Notes: generated by a model not told the origin, from the sequence alone. Positions 25,690-34,436 are shown, counted from the stretch's first letter. The stretch: DNA of 64,000 nt from Candidatus Gastranaerophilales bacterium (GCA_944323265.1 CALURX010000003.1:1-64000); one strand, 5' to 3'. Made by a program: numbers and translations.

Positions 25690-26643
25690 ATGGGTACAAG
25701 ATTAATAAAAAATTATGATTTAGACTCTGATTTAGAGAAAATAGGAGTTACTTATAGTATAGAAGCTCCAAAAGTGTCAGTTATTGTACCAACATATAAC
25801 AATGAAGCTTATCTTGAAAAATGTCTTAAATCTCTTGTCCAACAAACTCTTAAAGAGATTGAGATTATTGTTGTTAATGACGGTTCAGAAGATAATACTG
25901 AAAGTATATTAAATATTTTCGCAAAACACGACTCAAGAATAAGAGTTATTTATCAACGACATCAAAAGCAAGGGGCTGCAAGAAACAGTGGAATGAAAGT
26001 TGCCAAAGGTGAATATATCGGCTTTGTTGATTCTGACGATTGGGTTGATTTAAATTATTACGAAAAACTTTATAAAGCTGCTAAAAAACATAATGTTGAT
26101 ATAGCATTGGCAACAAATGTAAGGATAGGAAACGGCAGAACTAAGAAGCGTTTAGAAATTACAGCAGAAGTAGTTGCTAATACTTTGCAATCAAAAATTG
26201 ATATTGGTAATCAAGCCAAAAATCCCTGTCCTACTAACAAGATTTATCGCCGTAGTATGTTAGAAAAAAACAATATTGTATGGTTAGAGGGATGTTACTG
26301 TGAAGATAAGTTATTTACTATTCAAGCTGTTTATTACGCTAATGCTATTGTCAGTGTTCCGGATATAAATTATTACTACTACAGGAATCCTAATTCTACG
26401 GTAAATTCAAGGTCACGAAAGCTTACTAATGACAAAAAGAGGGCAAAATTGGATGTCTTGAATTTCTTGAAGGAGAAAAATGCAAATATTAGGGATTGTG
26501 AGTTTTGGGCAATAACTGATGAAATAAAATTGTTAGGAATTAGTATATTTCAAAGAGAAGAAAGCTTAAATAGTTATCGGTACAAATTATTTGGATTAGA
26601 AGTTTTCCGAATAATTAATAAAGCTATAAAGGATAAAGTATGA
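25690..26643 (+). CDS. GT2 family glycosyltransferase
   Basis: 317 residues from the ATG at 25690, which has AGAAAAGG. The frame extends upstream through the inverted repeat, but that is unlikely to be translated. The GT-A fold is shown by SVIVPTYNNEAYLEKCLKSL, VNDGSEDNTESIL, GAARNSGMKVAKGEYIGFVDSDDWV (DxD) and a C-terminal EDKLFTIQA. It would add a sugar, probably to a lipid-linked acceptor at the inner membrane, as an early step of glycan assembly. It is first in a seven-gene operon, with a 4-bp overlap to the next gene. Confidence 0.92.
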   Translation: MGTRLIKNYDLDSDLEKIGVTYSIEAPKVSVIVPTYNNEAYLEKCLKSLVQQTLKEIEIIVVNDGSEDNTESILNIFAKHDSRIRVIYQRHQKQGAARNSGMKVAKGEYIGFVDSDDWVDLNYYEKLYKAAKKHNVDIALATNVRIGNGRTKKRLEITAEVVANTLQSKIDIGNQAKNPCPTNKIYRRSMLEKNNIVWLEGCYCEDKLFTIQAVYYANAIVSVPDINYYYYRNPNSTVNSRSRKLTNDKKRAKLDVLNFLKEKNANIRDCEFWAITDEIKLLGISIFQREESLNSYRYKLFGLEVFRIINKAIKDKV

Positions 26644-27863
26644 GTTTAAAAAAGGTTGTACGAAATTTTATAGCAAAGTATCAAGAAAAGTTTTGTTTGA
26701 ATAATTATAAGAAAATCCTTACTCGTGTTCAAAACAAAAAAGGAAAAATCAGAGTTTTATTTTTGGTTAGAGAAAATCAAAAATGGTCTTATCAATCGTT
26801 GTATGAGTTATTAGAAAAAGATGAAAAGTTTGAGCCTTTGGTTGTTGTAAGCATATTAGAAATCACAAGAAAAGGAAAAGATAAAACTCGGCAAAATATA
26901 GATGAAACATATAGATTTTTCCGTTCTAGGGGTATGGAAACAGAGTTTGCTTATAAAAAGGGCAAATATGTTGATTTAAGAGAGTTTAATCCCGATATAA
27001 TATTTTACGACCAACCATGGGATTTACCTAAAATTCATCAGCCGCAAGAGGTTTCAAAGTTTGCATTAACTTGCTATACTCCATATGGAATTAGTTTGTT
27101 AAATTTAAAATCCGATTATACACAAGATTTTCACAGGTTACTATTTAGATATTATATTGATTGCAAAGCTAATAAGGAAAGATTTGAAAGCTACAGAAAA
27201 AATAATTCACATAATTGTGTAATTATTGGTTATCCTAAATTGGATAATTACTTTATTTCAACATCTACAAAAGTATGGAAGGATGAAAATAAAATTAAAG
27301 TTATTTATGCTCCTCATCATTCTTTTGATAAGAATGGGCTTAATTTAGCGACTTTTAAAGAAAATGGGAATTTGATACTGGAGCTAGCAAAAAATAATCC
27401 TCAAACCACGTGGGTATTCAGACCTCATCCTAGATTTAAACATCGAGTATTAAGAAATAATATTATGAATAAAAGTGAAGTTGAAAATTATTATAACGAG
27501 TGGAGAAAAATTGGAGTCATTTTTGAAGAAGGAGATTATTTAGGTTTATTTCAAAGTTCAGACTTGATGATAACGGATTGTAGTTCATTTTTAATGGAAT
27601 ATTTACCTACAAACAAACCTTTACTCCATCTTATTAATCAGAACGGTGTTAATAGTAATAAGCTAGGTAATGAAGTAGAAAAATTATTATATCAAGCTCG
27701 TACAAATGAGGAACTAATAACTCAATTCCAAAAATTAATCCATAATAAAGATGATGAAAAGAGGATGGAAAGAGAAGACTTTATTAACAAAACATTTTCT
27801 TTTAAAGATAGTAACAAAATTTATACAAATATTAATTACATTATAGGAGAGCAGCATGACTAA
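26640..27863 (+). CDS. CDP-glycerol:glycerophosphate transferase family protein (1)
   Basis: 407 residues. The C-terminal half carries the Glyphos_transf (TagB/TagF) motifs: IYAPHHSFD, WVFRPHPRFKHRV, then LMITDCSSFLMEYLPTNKPLLHL. The N-terminal half has a Rossmann-like domain (KIRVLFLVRENQKWSYQSL). Family members move polyol phosphate from a CDP donor onto a lipid-linked acceptor. With no TagD-type glycerol cytidylyltransferase here, the donor may be the CDP-polyol made by the next genes. It overlaps the following gene by 8 bp. Confidence 0.88.
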   Translation: MSLKKVVRNFIAKYQEKFCLNNYKKILTRVQNKKGKIRVLFLVRENQKWSYQSLYELLEKDEKFEPLVVVSILEITRKGKDKTRQNIDETYRFFRSRGMETEFAYKKGKYVDLREFNPDIIFYDQPWDLPKIHQPQEVSKFALTCYTPYGISLLNLKSDYTQDFHRLLFRYYIDCKANKERFESYRKNNSHNCVIIGYPKLDNYFISTSTKVWKDENKIKVIYAPHHSFDKNGLNLATFKENGNLILELAKNNPQTTWVFRPHPRFKHRVLRNNIMNKSEVENYYNEWRKIGVIFEEGDYLGLFQSSDLMITDCSSFLMEYLPTNKPLLHLINQNGVNSNKLGNEVEKLLYQARTNEELITQFQKLIHNKDDEKRMEREDFINKTFSFKDSNKIYTNINYIIGEQHD

Positions 27864-28554
27864 TATTGCACTAATAATAGCTGGAGGAGTTGGAGCTAGA
27901 ATGCAACAAGCAATTCCAAAACAATTTATGACTGTTTTTGATAAACCAATTATTGCATATACAATGGAATGTTTTGAAAAACATCCTGCAATTGATGTTA
28001 TTGCAGTGGTTTGTTTAGACGGGTGGGATAATGTTTTAGAAAGTTATGCTAAGCAGTACAATATTACAAAGTTAAAACACATCTTTCCTGCTGGTAGTGT
28101 AGGACAAGAATCAATAAAAAATGGAATTATGGGTTTAGCTGAAATTTATGATAAAGATTCTGTCGTACTGATACATGATGCTATTAGACCTAATTTATCT
28201 AAAGATATTATTTCTGATTGTTTAAGTTCAATTAAAACAAAAGGTTTTACTGTTGTTGTTGTACCTTGTAATGAAGCGATGATGGAAACTTATGATTTTG
28301 AAACATCTAACAAGGCATTTCCTCGTGATAATTTAAAACGAACTCAAACACCGCAAGGAGCAACTCTTGGACAGTTAGTGGAATTACATAATAAAGCGAA
28401 AGAATTAGGAATAACTGAATCTATTGCAACCTGCACATTAGTAACTGAAGTTGGTTGGAAAATTTATTTTTCAACAGGCTCTGGAAAAAATATAAAAATT
28501 ACAACACCAGAAGATATTGAGATTTTTAAAGCATTATTGAAACAAGAGGGATAA
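27856..28554 (+). CDS. IspD/TarI-like cytidylyltransferase
   Basis: 232 residues, full length for the family. The CTP-binding loop reads AGGVGARMQQAIPKQF. VLIHDAIRPNLS, VVPCNEAMMETYD and RTQTPQGATLGQL follow, and the C-terminus is KNIKITTPEDIEIFKALL. It activates a sugar-alcohol phosphate or related substrate with CTP. IspD makes CDP-methylerythritol and TarI makes CDP-ribitol. The neighbours (AraD-like epimerase, SDR enzyme, two polyol-phosphotransferases) favour a CDP-pentitol for surface polymer, not isoprenoid synthesis. Confidence 0.88.
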   Translation: MTNIALIIAGGVGARMQQAIPKQFMTVFDKPIIAYTMECFEKHPAIDVIAVVCLDGWDNVLESYAKQYNITKLKHIFPAGSVGQESIKNGIMGLAEIYDKDSVVLIHDAIRPNLSKDIISDCLSSIKTKGFTVVVVPCNEAMMETYDFETSNKAFPRDNLKRTQTPQGATLGQLVELHNKAKELGITESIATCTLVTEVGWKIYFSTGSGKNIKITTPEDIEIFKALLKQEG

Positions 28555-28557
28555 TTA

Positions 28558-29604
28558 ATGTATATAAATAATCAAAAATATAAACATGATATAAGTAAAA
28601 TCCTATGTCCTACTTTTAAAGCATTTAAAAATAAAATATTTTTTATAACAGGGGCAAGTGGTTTAATAGGTTCTTTTTTAATTGATACTTTAATGTATTT
28701 GAATATTGTAGAAGATTATAATATTAAAATTTATGCTACTTTTACTCATTTAAAGAGTTATGAAGACCGTTTTATTAGTTATATAAATAACAAATTATTA
28801 ATTCCTGTTGTACAAGATATTATAAATCCAATTCAAAATATTGATGATGTAGATTATATTATTCACACTGCAAGCAATACACATCCATTACTTTATGTAA
28901 CAAAACCAGTAGAAACAATAAATCTTAATATACAAGGAACTTTAAATGTTTTAAACTTAGCACAACAAACACAAGCAAAAATGATACACTTGTCAACACT
29001 TGAAGTTTACGGGGAAGATAAATCGGTTGATAGTTTTAAAGAAGATGATATTGGTTTAGTAAATTTCAATATAACCAGAGCTTGTTATCCAGAAAGTAAA
29101 AGATTAGCAGAAACATTGTGTCATAGTTATATACAAGAATATGGTACAAATATCAATATTGCTCGATTAGGTTATATTTATGGTGCTACTGTAAAATTAA
29201 ATAGTTCAAAAGCTGATGTTCAATTTTTAAATAAAGCTCTTAATAATGAAGCAATTGTACTAAAAAGTGATGGGCAACAAAAAAGGTCATATTGTTATGT
29301 TGCAGATGTTGTAAATGCACTATTAACGATTTTAATTAAAGGTAAAAATTCAGATGTTTTTAATATTGCAAGTGATTCTGGCAATGTTAAATTGTTGGAT
29401 TTTGCAAAAATATTAGCAGATATCGCTCATGTTGGTTTGGTATTTGAAGTTGAAGGTGAATTAGAAAAATTAGGCGGCTCAAAAGTCACTAATTCTACAT
29501 TAGATAATAAAAAATTAAAAAATATAGGTTGGAACTCTAAATTTTCATTAAATGAAGGAATTTTATCCACCTATAGTATTAAAAAGGAATTAATGAATGC
29601 TTGA
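28558..29604 (+). CDS. Extended SDR (NAD-dependent epimerase/dehydratase family)
   Basis: 348 residues. The nucleotide-binding TGASGLIGSFLID is at the N-terminus, the active-site region is STLEVYGED, then CYPESKRLAETLCHSY contains the Tyr-x-x-x-Lys pair, and KRSYCYVADVVNALL is typical of sugar-nucleotide SDRs. It could reduce or epimerise the activated pentose derivative made with the neighbouring cytidylyltransferase. The exact reaction cannot be read from sequence. The gene starts 3 bp after the previous stop and overlaps the next start by 8 bp. Confidence 0.85.
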   Translation: MYINNQKYKHDISKILCPTFKAFKNKIFFITGASGLIGSFLIDTLMYLNIVEDYNIKIYATFTHLKSYEDRFISYINNKLLIPVVQDIINPIQNIDDVDYIIHTASNTHPLLYVTKPVETINLNIQGTLNVLNLAQQTQAKMIHLSTLEVYGEDKSVDSFKEDDIGLVNFNITRACYPESKRLAETLCHSYIQEYGTNINIARLGYIYGATVKLNSSKADVQFLNKALNNEAIVLKSDGQQKRSYCYVADVVNALLTILIKGKNSDVFNIASDSGNVKLLDFAKILADIAHVGLVFEVEGELEKLGGSKVTNSTLDNKKLKNIGWNSKFSLNEGILSTYSIKKELMNA

Positions 29605-30280
29605 AGAAATAAAACAAGAAGTATTGGAAGCAAATTTAGCTTTGGTTAAATATAATTTAGTAATTTTTACTTGGGGGAATGTTTCAGCAAGAATAGAGAA
29701 AAATCTTGTTGTTATAAAACCTTCTGGAGTAAAATATGAAAAAATGACGGCTAAAGATATGGTAGTAGTTGATTTAGATGGAAACATTATAGAAGGTAAT
29801 TATAAACCTTCATCTGATACACCAACACACTTAGAAATTTATAAAGCATTTAGTAATATAAAAGGAATATGCCATACACATTCAAACTATGCTACATCTT
29901 TTGCTCAAGCTGGGTTAGGGATTGAATGTTTAGGAACAACACATGCTGATTATTTTTACGGTTCTATTCCTTGTACACGAAGTTTGAATAAAGAAGAAAT
30001 TGAAAGAGATTATGAAGCTAATACAGGGAAAGTGATTGTTGAAACATTTAAAAATCTTAATCCACTAAGCATTCCAAGCGTATTAGTTAAACAACATGGG
30101 GTATTTAGCTGGGGAACATCAGTAAAAGAAGCTGTACATAATGCAGTAGTCACCGAAGAAGTTGCAAAGATGAATTTTCAAACTTTACTTTTACCATCAT
30201 TAGAAATGAATTTTTCTCAAATGCTATTAGATAAGCATTATAACAGAAAGCACGGAGTGAATAGTTATTATGGGCAATAA
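29597..30280 (+). CDS. araD: L-ribulose-5-phosphate 4-epimerase (AraD-type)
   Basis: 227 residues, close to E. coli AraD (231). The alignment from memory is strong: TWGNVSARI, VIKPSGVKYEKMTAKDMVVV, KPSSDTPTHLEIYKAF, ICHTHSNYATSFAQ (zinc His pair), GTTHADYFYGSIPCTR and the C-terminal LLDKHYNRKHG. The enzyme interconverts L-ribulose 5-phosphate and D-xylulose 5-phosphate in a retro-aldol reaction. No arabinose catabolic genes are present, so here it probably draws pentulose phosphate from central metabolism into the glycan precursor. Carrying it on a phage is unusual. Confidence 0.9.
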   Translation: MLEEIKQEVLEANLALVKYNLVIFTWGNVSARIEKNLVVIKPSGVKYEKMTAKDMVVVDLDGNIIEGNYKPSSDTPTHLEIYKAFSNIKGICHTHSNYATSFAQAGLGIECLGTTHADYFYGSIPCTRSLNKEEIERDYEANTGKVIVETFKNLNPLSIPSVLVKQHGVFSWGTSVKEAVHNAVVTEEVAKMNFQTLLLPSLEMNFSQMLLDKHYNRKHGVNSYYGQ

Positions 30281-31517
30281 TTTAAGTTTGTTAGAAACAA
30301 TTTTTTCTGTAAAAAATGTAGCAAGAAGACATAAACAACTTTGTATTTTAGGTTTGAAACTAAAATTGAAAAGACCATATTACAACAAGCATTTGTATGA
30401 AAATTTGCCAATTAAACAAAATAAAATTATTCTTGAATCTTGTTTAGGTGCTTATAATTGTAATCCAAAATATATTGTAGAGGAAATTTTAAAAAGGGAT
30501 TTGCCTTATGATATTGTTTGGGCTGTTGATAAAAAAACAAATAAAGACAGTTTCCCAAAACAAGTAAGGATTATAGATAAAGGAAGCCGAGAATATTTTA
30601 AAGAATGTGCAACTGCAAAAATATGGATATCTAACGAAAGAATAAAACAATGCGTAAAAAAAGGATTATACAAAAGAGCAGAGCAGATTTATATTAATAC
30701 TTGGCACGGTTCTCTTGGTGGTAAAAAATGTACTATTGATAGAGGAACTTTGCCATTTGAAACATTAGAACCTTATATGATTGAAGCAGAACAAGTAGAT
30801 TATTTAATTAGCAATAGTGTATATGAAGATAGTTTTTTAAAGCGAATGTTTTGGGATAAAGGCACAGTTCTACGATTAGGACATGCAAGAAATGATATTT
30901 TTTTTAATACAGTATTACAACAGAAAGCTAAAGAAAAACTCTATTCTGTTTACAATATACCTACAACAAGTAAAATTGCCCTGTATGCTCCAACTTTTAG
31001 AGATGATAAGGATATGAACTGTTATACACTAGATTATGAAACATTAAAAAACAGTTTAATGAAAAAATACGGTGGGCATTGGATAATATTAGTAAGATTA
31101 CACCCTCAATTATTTAAAATTAAAGACCAGTTTATTGTTGACAAAAGTATTATAAATGTAACGGATTATCCAGATATGCAAGAATTATTAGTTCTCGCAG
31201 ATACATTAGTAACAGACTACTCTAGCTGCATTTTTGATTTTATGCTTACACGAAAACCTGCATTTATTTTTGCCACTGATATAGAAAAATACAATAATAC
31301 TAGAGGTCTATATGATTCATTGGAAACAACCCCTTTTTCTGTAGCAACTAATAATAGTGAACTAGCAACTATAATTACCAAATTTGATTATAAAAAATAT
31401 AGTAACAGAGTTGAAAAATTTTTGAAAGATAAAGGGTGTATGGAAGATGGACATGCTGCTAAAAAAGTTGTTGATTTGATTGAGGAAATTATAAAAAATG
31501 AATATCATACAAAATAA
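30270..31517 (+). CDS. CDP-glycerol:glycerophosphate transferase family protein (2)
   Basis: 415 residues, with the full family pattern: YNCNPKYIVEEILKR, YINTWHGSLGGKK, IALYAPTFRDD, WIILVRLHPQL and TLVTDYSSCIFDFMLTRKPAFIF. It is distinct from the copy at 26640 and closer to TagF-type polymerases. The first enzyme might prime the chain and this one extend it with polyol phosphate. It overlaps the araD stop by 11 bp and the ABC transporter start by 20 bp. Confidence 0.9.
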   Translation: MGNNLSLLETIFSVKNVARRHKQLCILGLKLKLKRPYYNKHLYENLPIKQNKIILESCLGAYNCNPKYIVEEILKRDLPYDIVWAVDKKTNKDSFPKQVRIIDKGSREYFKECATAKIWISNERIKQCVKKGLYKRAEQIYINTWHGSLGGKKCTIDRGTLPFETLEPYMIEAEQVDYLISNSVYEDSFLKRMFWDKGTVLRLGHARNDIFFNTVLQQKAKEKLYSVYNIPTTSKIALYAPTFRDDKDMNCYTLDYETLKNSLMKKYGGHWIILVRLHPQLFKIKDQFIVDKSIINVTDYPDMQELLVLADTLVTDYSSCIFDFMLTRKPAFIFATDIEKYNNTRGLYDSLETTPFSVATNNSELATIITKFDYKKYSNRVEKFLKDKGCMEDGHAAKKVVDLIEEIIKNEYHTK

Positions 31518-33261
31518 TGAAACTATAGATAATTATAAAAAAATATTTCCTTTTATAAAACCCTATTTTGGGCGTGCGTTTTTAGCTTTTAGCTTGGCAA
31601 TTCCTATCGGCTGTTTAGATGCGGTAATTGCACTTTCCCTAAAACCATATATGGATATTGTTATGGTTGAAAAGACAACACAATCTCCTTGGTATATTCC
31701 TATACTAATTATTGCGTTTACATCAATACAAGGGATTTTAAATTATGTTTCAACATATATGAATGATTGGGTAACATATAAGGTAACAAATGACTTAAAA
31801 AAAGCATTGTATGAGAAATTAATGCATAAAAGTTCGGTGTATTTTGATACAAAGACATCTGGTGATGCTCTGAAAAGATTTAACAATGATGCTGATACTG
31901 CCTGTAAAGGGTTGCTAGGTAGTATTAAACTAATTGTTTCAAGAGTTTTTTCTTCAATATCTTTAATTGGTGTTTTAATTTATAACTCGTGGCAACTATC
32001 AATTATTGCAATTTTTATGCTAGGTTTAGCTATTGTTCCTCTTACAAAAGTGAAAAATCGTATAAAATCAGTCACTAATAAGTCAGAATCAGAAAATGCA
32101 ACTGTAATAACTTCATATAATGAGGCTTATAATGGTAGTAAAGTTGTAAAAGCTTTTAATTTGTATGAAGTTCAGAAAGAAAAATTTGCACATCAACTCG
32201 AAAGGTTATTTAACCTAAAAATAGAAATAACACGCAAAACAGGTAGTATTTCTCCTATGATGCATATTATAGTATCTATTGGAATAGGATTAGCTATCGC
32301 ATATGGAAGTTATTTGATACAGAACGGTACAATTACAAGTGGAAATTTTGTATCTTTTGTTACTGCCTTGATTATGTTATATACCCCGATTAAAGGTCTT
32401 GGTACTAACATGAAAAGTATGCAAACTTCATTACTTGCATTAGAAAGAGTTGTAAAAAATCTTAGTGCAAAAGAATACATTGTAGATAAATCATCCTCTA
32501 TCGTTTTAACTGATTTTAAAAATGATATTATATTTGAAAATGTTTGTTTTGAATATAAAAAAGGAGTTCCTGTTCTAAAAAATATTAATTTTACAGTTAA
32601 TATAGGTGAAACATTAGCTCTTGTAGGAAATTCAGGTGGAGGCAAATCGACAATTGTAAATTTAATTCCCAGATTCTATAAAGTAAAGCAGGGTGCGATT
32701 AAAATTGATGGTATAAATATTGCAGATTACAAAATAAATTCTTTGCGTGACAATATTTCTATCGTGTTACAAGATAATTTTTTATTTGCAGGAACAATTC
32801 GAGAAAATATTTTAATGGGAAATTTGCAAGCTACAGAGGAGCAAGTGCGACTTGCGGTTCACAATGCTTGTCTTGATGAATTTGTATATAGCTTGGAGAA
32901 CGGTCTAGAAACATACATAGGAGAGCGTGGAGTATTATTATCGGGGGGGCAAAAACAAAGGATTGCTATAGCACGTGCATTTATTAAAAATGCCCCTATT
33001 GTTATCCTTGATGAAGCTACCTCTGCATTAGATAACAAATCAGAAGCAGTTGTACAACAAGCAATAGATAATTTAATGAAAGATAAAACTGTATTTGTAA
33101 TTGCACACCGATTGTCAACAATTCAGAACGCTGATAGAATAGCAGTTATAAATGAAGGTGAACTTGTGGAACTCGGTAAGCATGAAGAACTTATGCAAAT
33201 TGAAAACGGCAAGTATAAAGCTTTGTTTGAAATGCAGTTTAAAAAAGAAGAAATTGCTTAA
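31498..33261 (+). CDS. Type I ABC exporter (MsbA/PglK-like), probable glycan flippase
   Basis: 587 residues with a fused membrane and ATPase domain. About six membrane spans lie in residues 20-310. Walker A ALVGNSGGGKST is near 375, the signature is LSGGQKQRIAIARA, Walker B is IVILDEATSALD and the switch is IAHRLSTIQ. As the last gene of the glycan operon, it would move the lipid-linked product across the inner membrane, much as PglK or MsbA do. Classical wall teichoic acid export uses the two-gene TagGH system, so this cluster has its own style of export. Confidence 0.9.
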   Translation: MNIIQNNETIDNYKKIFPFIKPYFGRAFLAFSLAIPIGCLDAVIALSLKPYMDIVMVEKTTQSPWYIPILIIAFTSIQGILNYVSTYMNDWVTYKVTNDLKKALYEKLMHKSSVYFDTKTSGDALKRFNNDADTACKGLLGSIKLIVSRVFSSISLIGVLIYNSWQLSIIAIFMLGLAIVPLTKVKNRIKSVTNKSESENATVITSYNEAYNGSKVVKAFNLYEVQKEKFAHQLERLFNLKIEITRKTGSISPMMHIIVSIGIGLAIAYGSYLIQNGTITSGNFVSFVTALIMLYTPIKGLGTNMKSMQTSLLALERVVKNLSAKEYIVDKSSSIVLTDFKNDIIFENVCFEYKKGVPVLKNINFTVNIGETLALVGNSGGGKSTIVNLIPRFYKVKQGAIKIDGINIADYKINSLRDNISIVLQDNFLFAGTIRENILMGNLQATEEQVRLAVHNACLDEFVYSLENGLETYIGERGVLLSGGQKQRIAIARAFIKNAPIVILDEATSALDNKSEAVVQQAIDNLMKDKTVFVIAHRLSTIQNADRIAVINEGELVELGKHEELMQIENGKYKALFEMQFKKEEIA

Positions 33262-33264
33262 TAT

Positions 33265-33297
33265 AAAAAGAACTAACAATTAATGTTAGTTCTTTTT
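33265..33297. terminator. Bidirectional terminator between glycan operon and repressor
   Basis: Perfect 14-bp stem aaaaagaactaaca (33265-33278) with its complement (33284-33297) and a 5-nt loop. A tract on the left and T tract on the right allow termination from both sides of these convergent genes. Confidence 0.88.
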
Positions 33298-33315
33298 TGT
33301 TTCAATTTAATTAAA

Positions 33316-34014
33316 CTAAGCTAGTTTTGAGTTGCTATTCCAAATTACTTTTCCAATGATTTCATCATTTTTACCAAATTTCTTGATTCTATTTATTAAT
33401 CTTTTTGGCATATTGTTTTTTATAGTATTTGTTCCTACAATTTCTTCAATATCACCATCCCAACCAATATTTAGACATTTTATCAGATATTTATTTTTAT
33501 GCTTAACTAAAAAATATGATATGCCTGTAGCTGTTTTAATGCTCTTGTCAATCATTAAAATATCGTTTCTACCAATTGGTTTTAAAGAATCATATTGAAA
33601 AATATCAAAAAAATCTTGATCTTTTACTTGAAACATTACAAGATTTTCTGGCTCTACCTGCATAACATGTTTTAACCATCGTGTATCAAAGTAAATACAC
33701 ATGCTATCGTCAATATCTTCTGGTAAATAATTCTCGCTAAGGGGGTAAAATGGTATACGTGTCACATTCTCTTGTGGAGCATAATTAATCTCTTTATCAG
33801 TTTCTACATCGTAAGAATATTTTTTTAATAAAGCCAGTTTTAAAGCTGGTGGTAATTTTGCCCTACCTTTATTTTGTAATACTCGTGAAATCATTTGAGG
33901 GAATATATCCAAATCTTTTGCAACTTGTGCTTGGGTTAATTCCTTCTCATTAATATATCTTTGGAAATTCATCTTTTCGTTTAGGGTAGGTACATCTCTT
34001 TCTAATATTGCCAT
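33316..34014 (-). CDS. CI-like phage repressor (XRE HTH plus S24-like domain)
   Basis: 232 residues. The HTH lies at about residues 20-60 (KELTQAQVAKDLDIFPQMISRVLQN). The C-terminal half has the fold signature of LexA/CI repressors: VTRIPFYPLSE, MCIYFDTRWLKHV, then NDILMIDKS and a Lys in YLIKCL. Where the family normally has GDSM with the catalytic Ser, this protein reads KDQDFF, so autocleavage may be lost. It is transcribed leftward, convergent with the glycan operon and divergent from the early genes, and presumably binds the operators around 34360-34383. Confidence 0.87.
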   Translation of the reverse strand: MAILERDVPTLNEKMNFQRYINEKELTQAQVAKDLDIFPQMISRVLQNKGRAKLPPALKLALLKKYSYDVETDKEINYAPQENVTRIPFYPLSENYLPEDIDDSMCIYFDTRWLKHVMQVEPENLVMFQVKDQDFFDIFQYDSLKPIGRNDILMIDKSIKTATGISYFLVKHKNKYLIKCLNIGWDGDIEEIVGTNTIKNNMPKRLINRIKKFGKNDEIIGKVIWNSNSKLA

Positions 34015-34058
34015 AATGATAGTCCTTCCTTATAGAAAATTTATCTTCTGTCAAAACA

Positions 34059-34087
34059 ATAATACAGGAAATTAAATAGAAAAGCAA
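34059..34087 (-). promoter_or_regulatory. Predicted repressor promoter
   Basis: On the minus strand there is TTGCTT (34082-34087), a 17-bp spacer and TATTAT (34059-34064). It lies 45 bp upstream of the repressor ATG. Confidence 0.45.
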
Positions 34088-34271
34088 TACCTTTTTATAG
34101 TTTTGTAAACTTTTGATGATAAACTTGTCTAATTGTCAACAATTTATGAGAAAAATATTTACAAAGCTATAAGAATAAGAGGATTTATTTACGCTGAATG
34201 CTAATCTAGCCTGCTAATCTTAATAAAAAATTGATAAGGTTAATATGGTGCTGAAAGCCGCAGTCTAATAC

Positions 34272-34310
34272 TCAACCCCTTAGATAATAAGGGTTTATCC
34301 GAGTTTTATT
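34272..34310 (+). terminator. Hairpin with T-rich tail in the early control region
   Basis: Nested arms actc..aacccctta and taagggttt..gagt are followed by ttttatttcttttc. It may attenuate transcription entering from the left or end a short upstream RNA. Weak support. Confidence 0.35.
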
Positions 34311-34360
34311 TCTTTTCCCTTATGCATGCTTGTTCTCGATCGCGATAGTTTCTGTGATTT

Positions 34361-34395
34361 CTATTTTGATAATCACAAAATAGGATTGCCTATAA
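34361..34395 (+). promoter_or_regulatory. Early rightward promoter P1 with operator
   Basis: TTGATA (34366-34371), an 18-bp spacer and TATAAT (34390-34395). A perfect 8-bp inverted repeat (ctattttg at 34361-34368, caaaatag at 34376-34383) overlaps the -35 region and is a good candidate repressor operator. Confidence 0.6.
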
Positions 34396-34436
34396 TGCTT
34401 ATAAATACAGCCTTTTGCAAAATTTAAAGTAAAAAG

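Noticed and set aside
27856-28554. Isoprenoid enzyme IspD
   Set aside because: The fold is the same, but location inside a polyol-phosphate glycan operon of a phage favours a TarI-like role. True IspD activity cannot be excluded.
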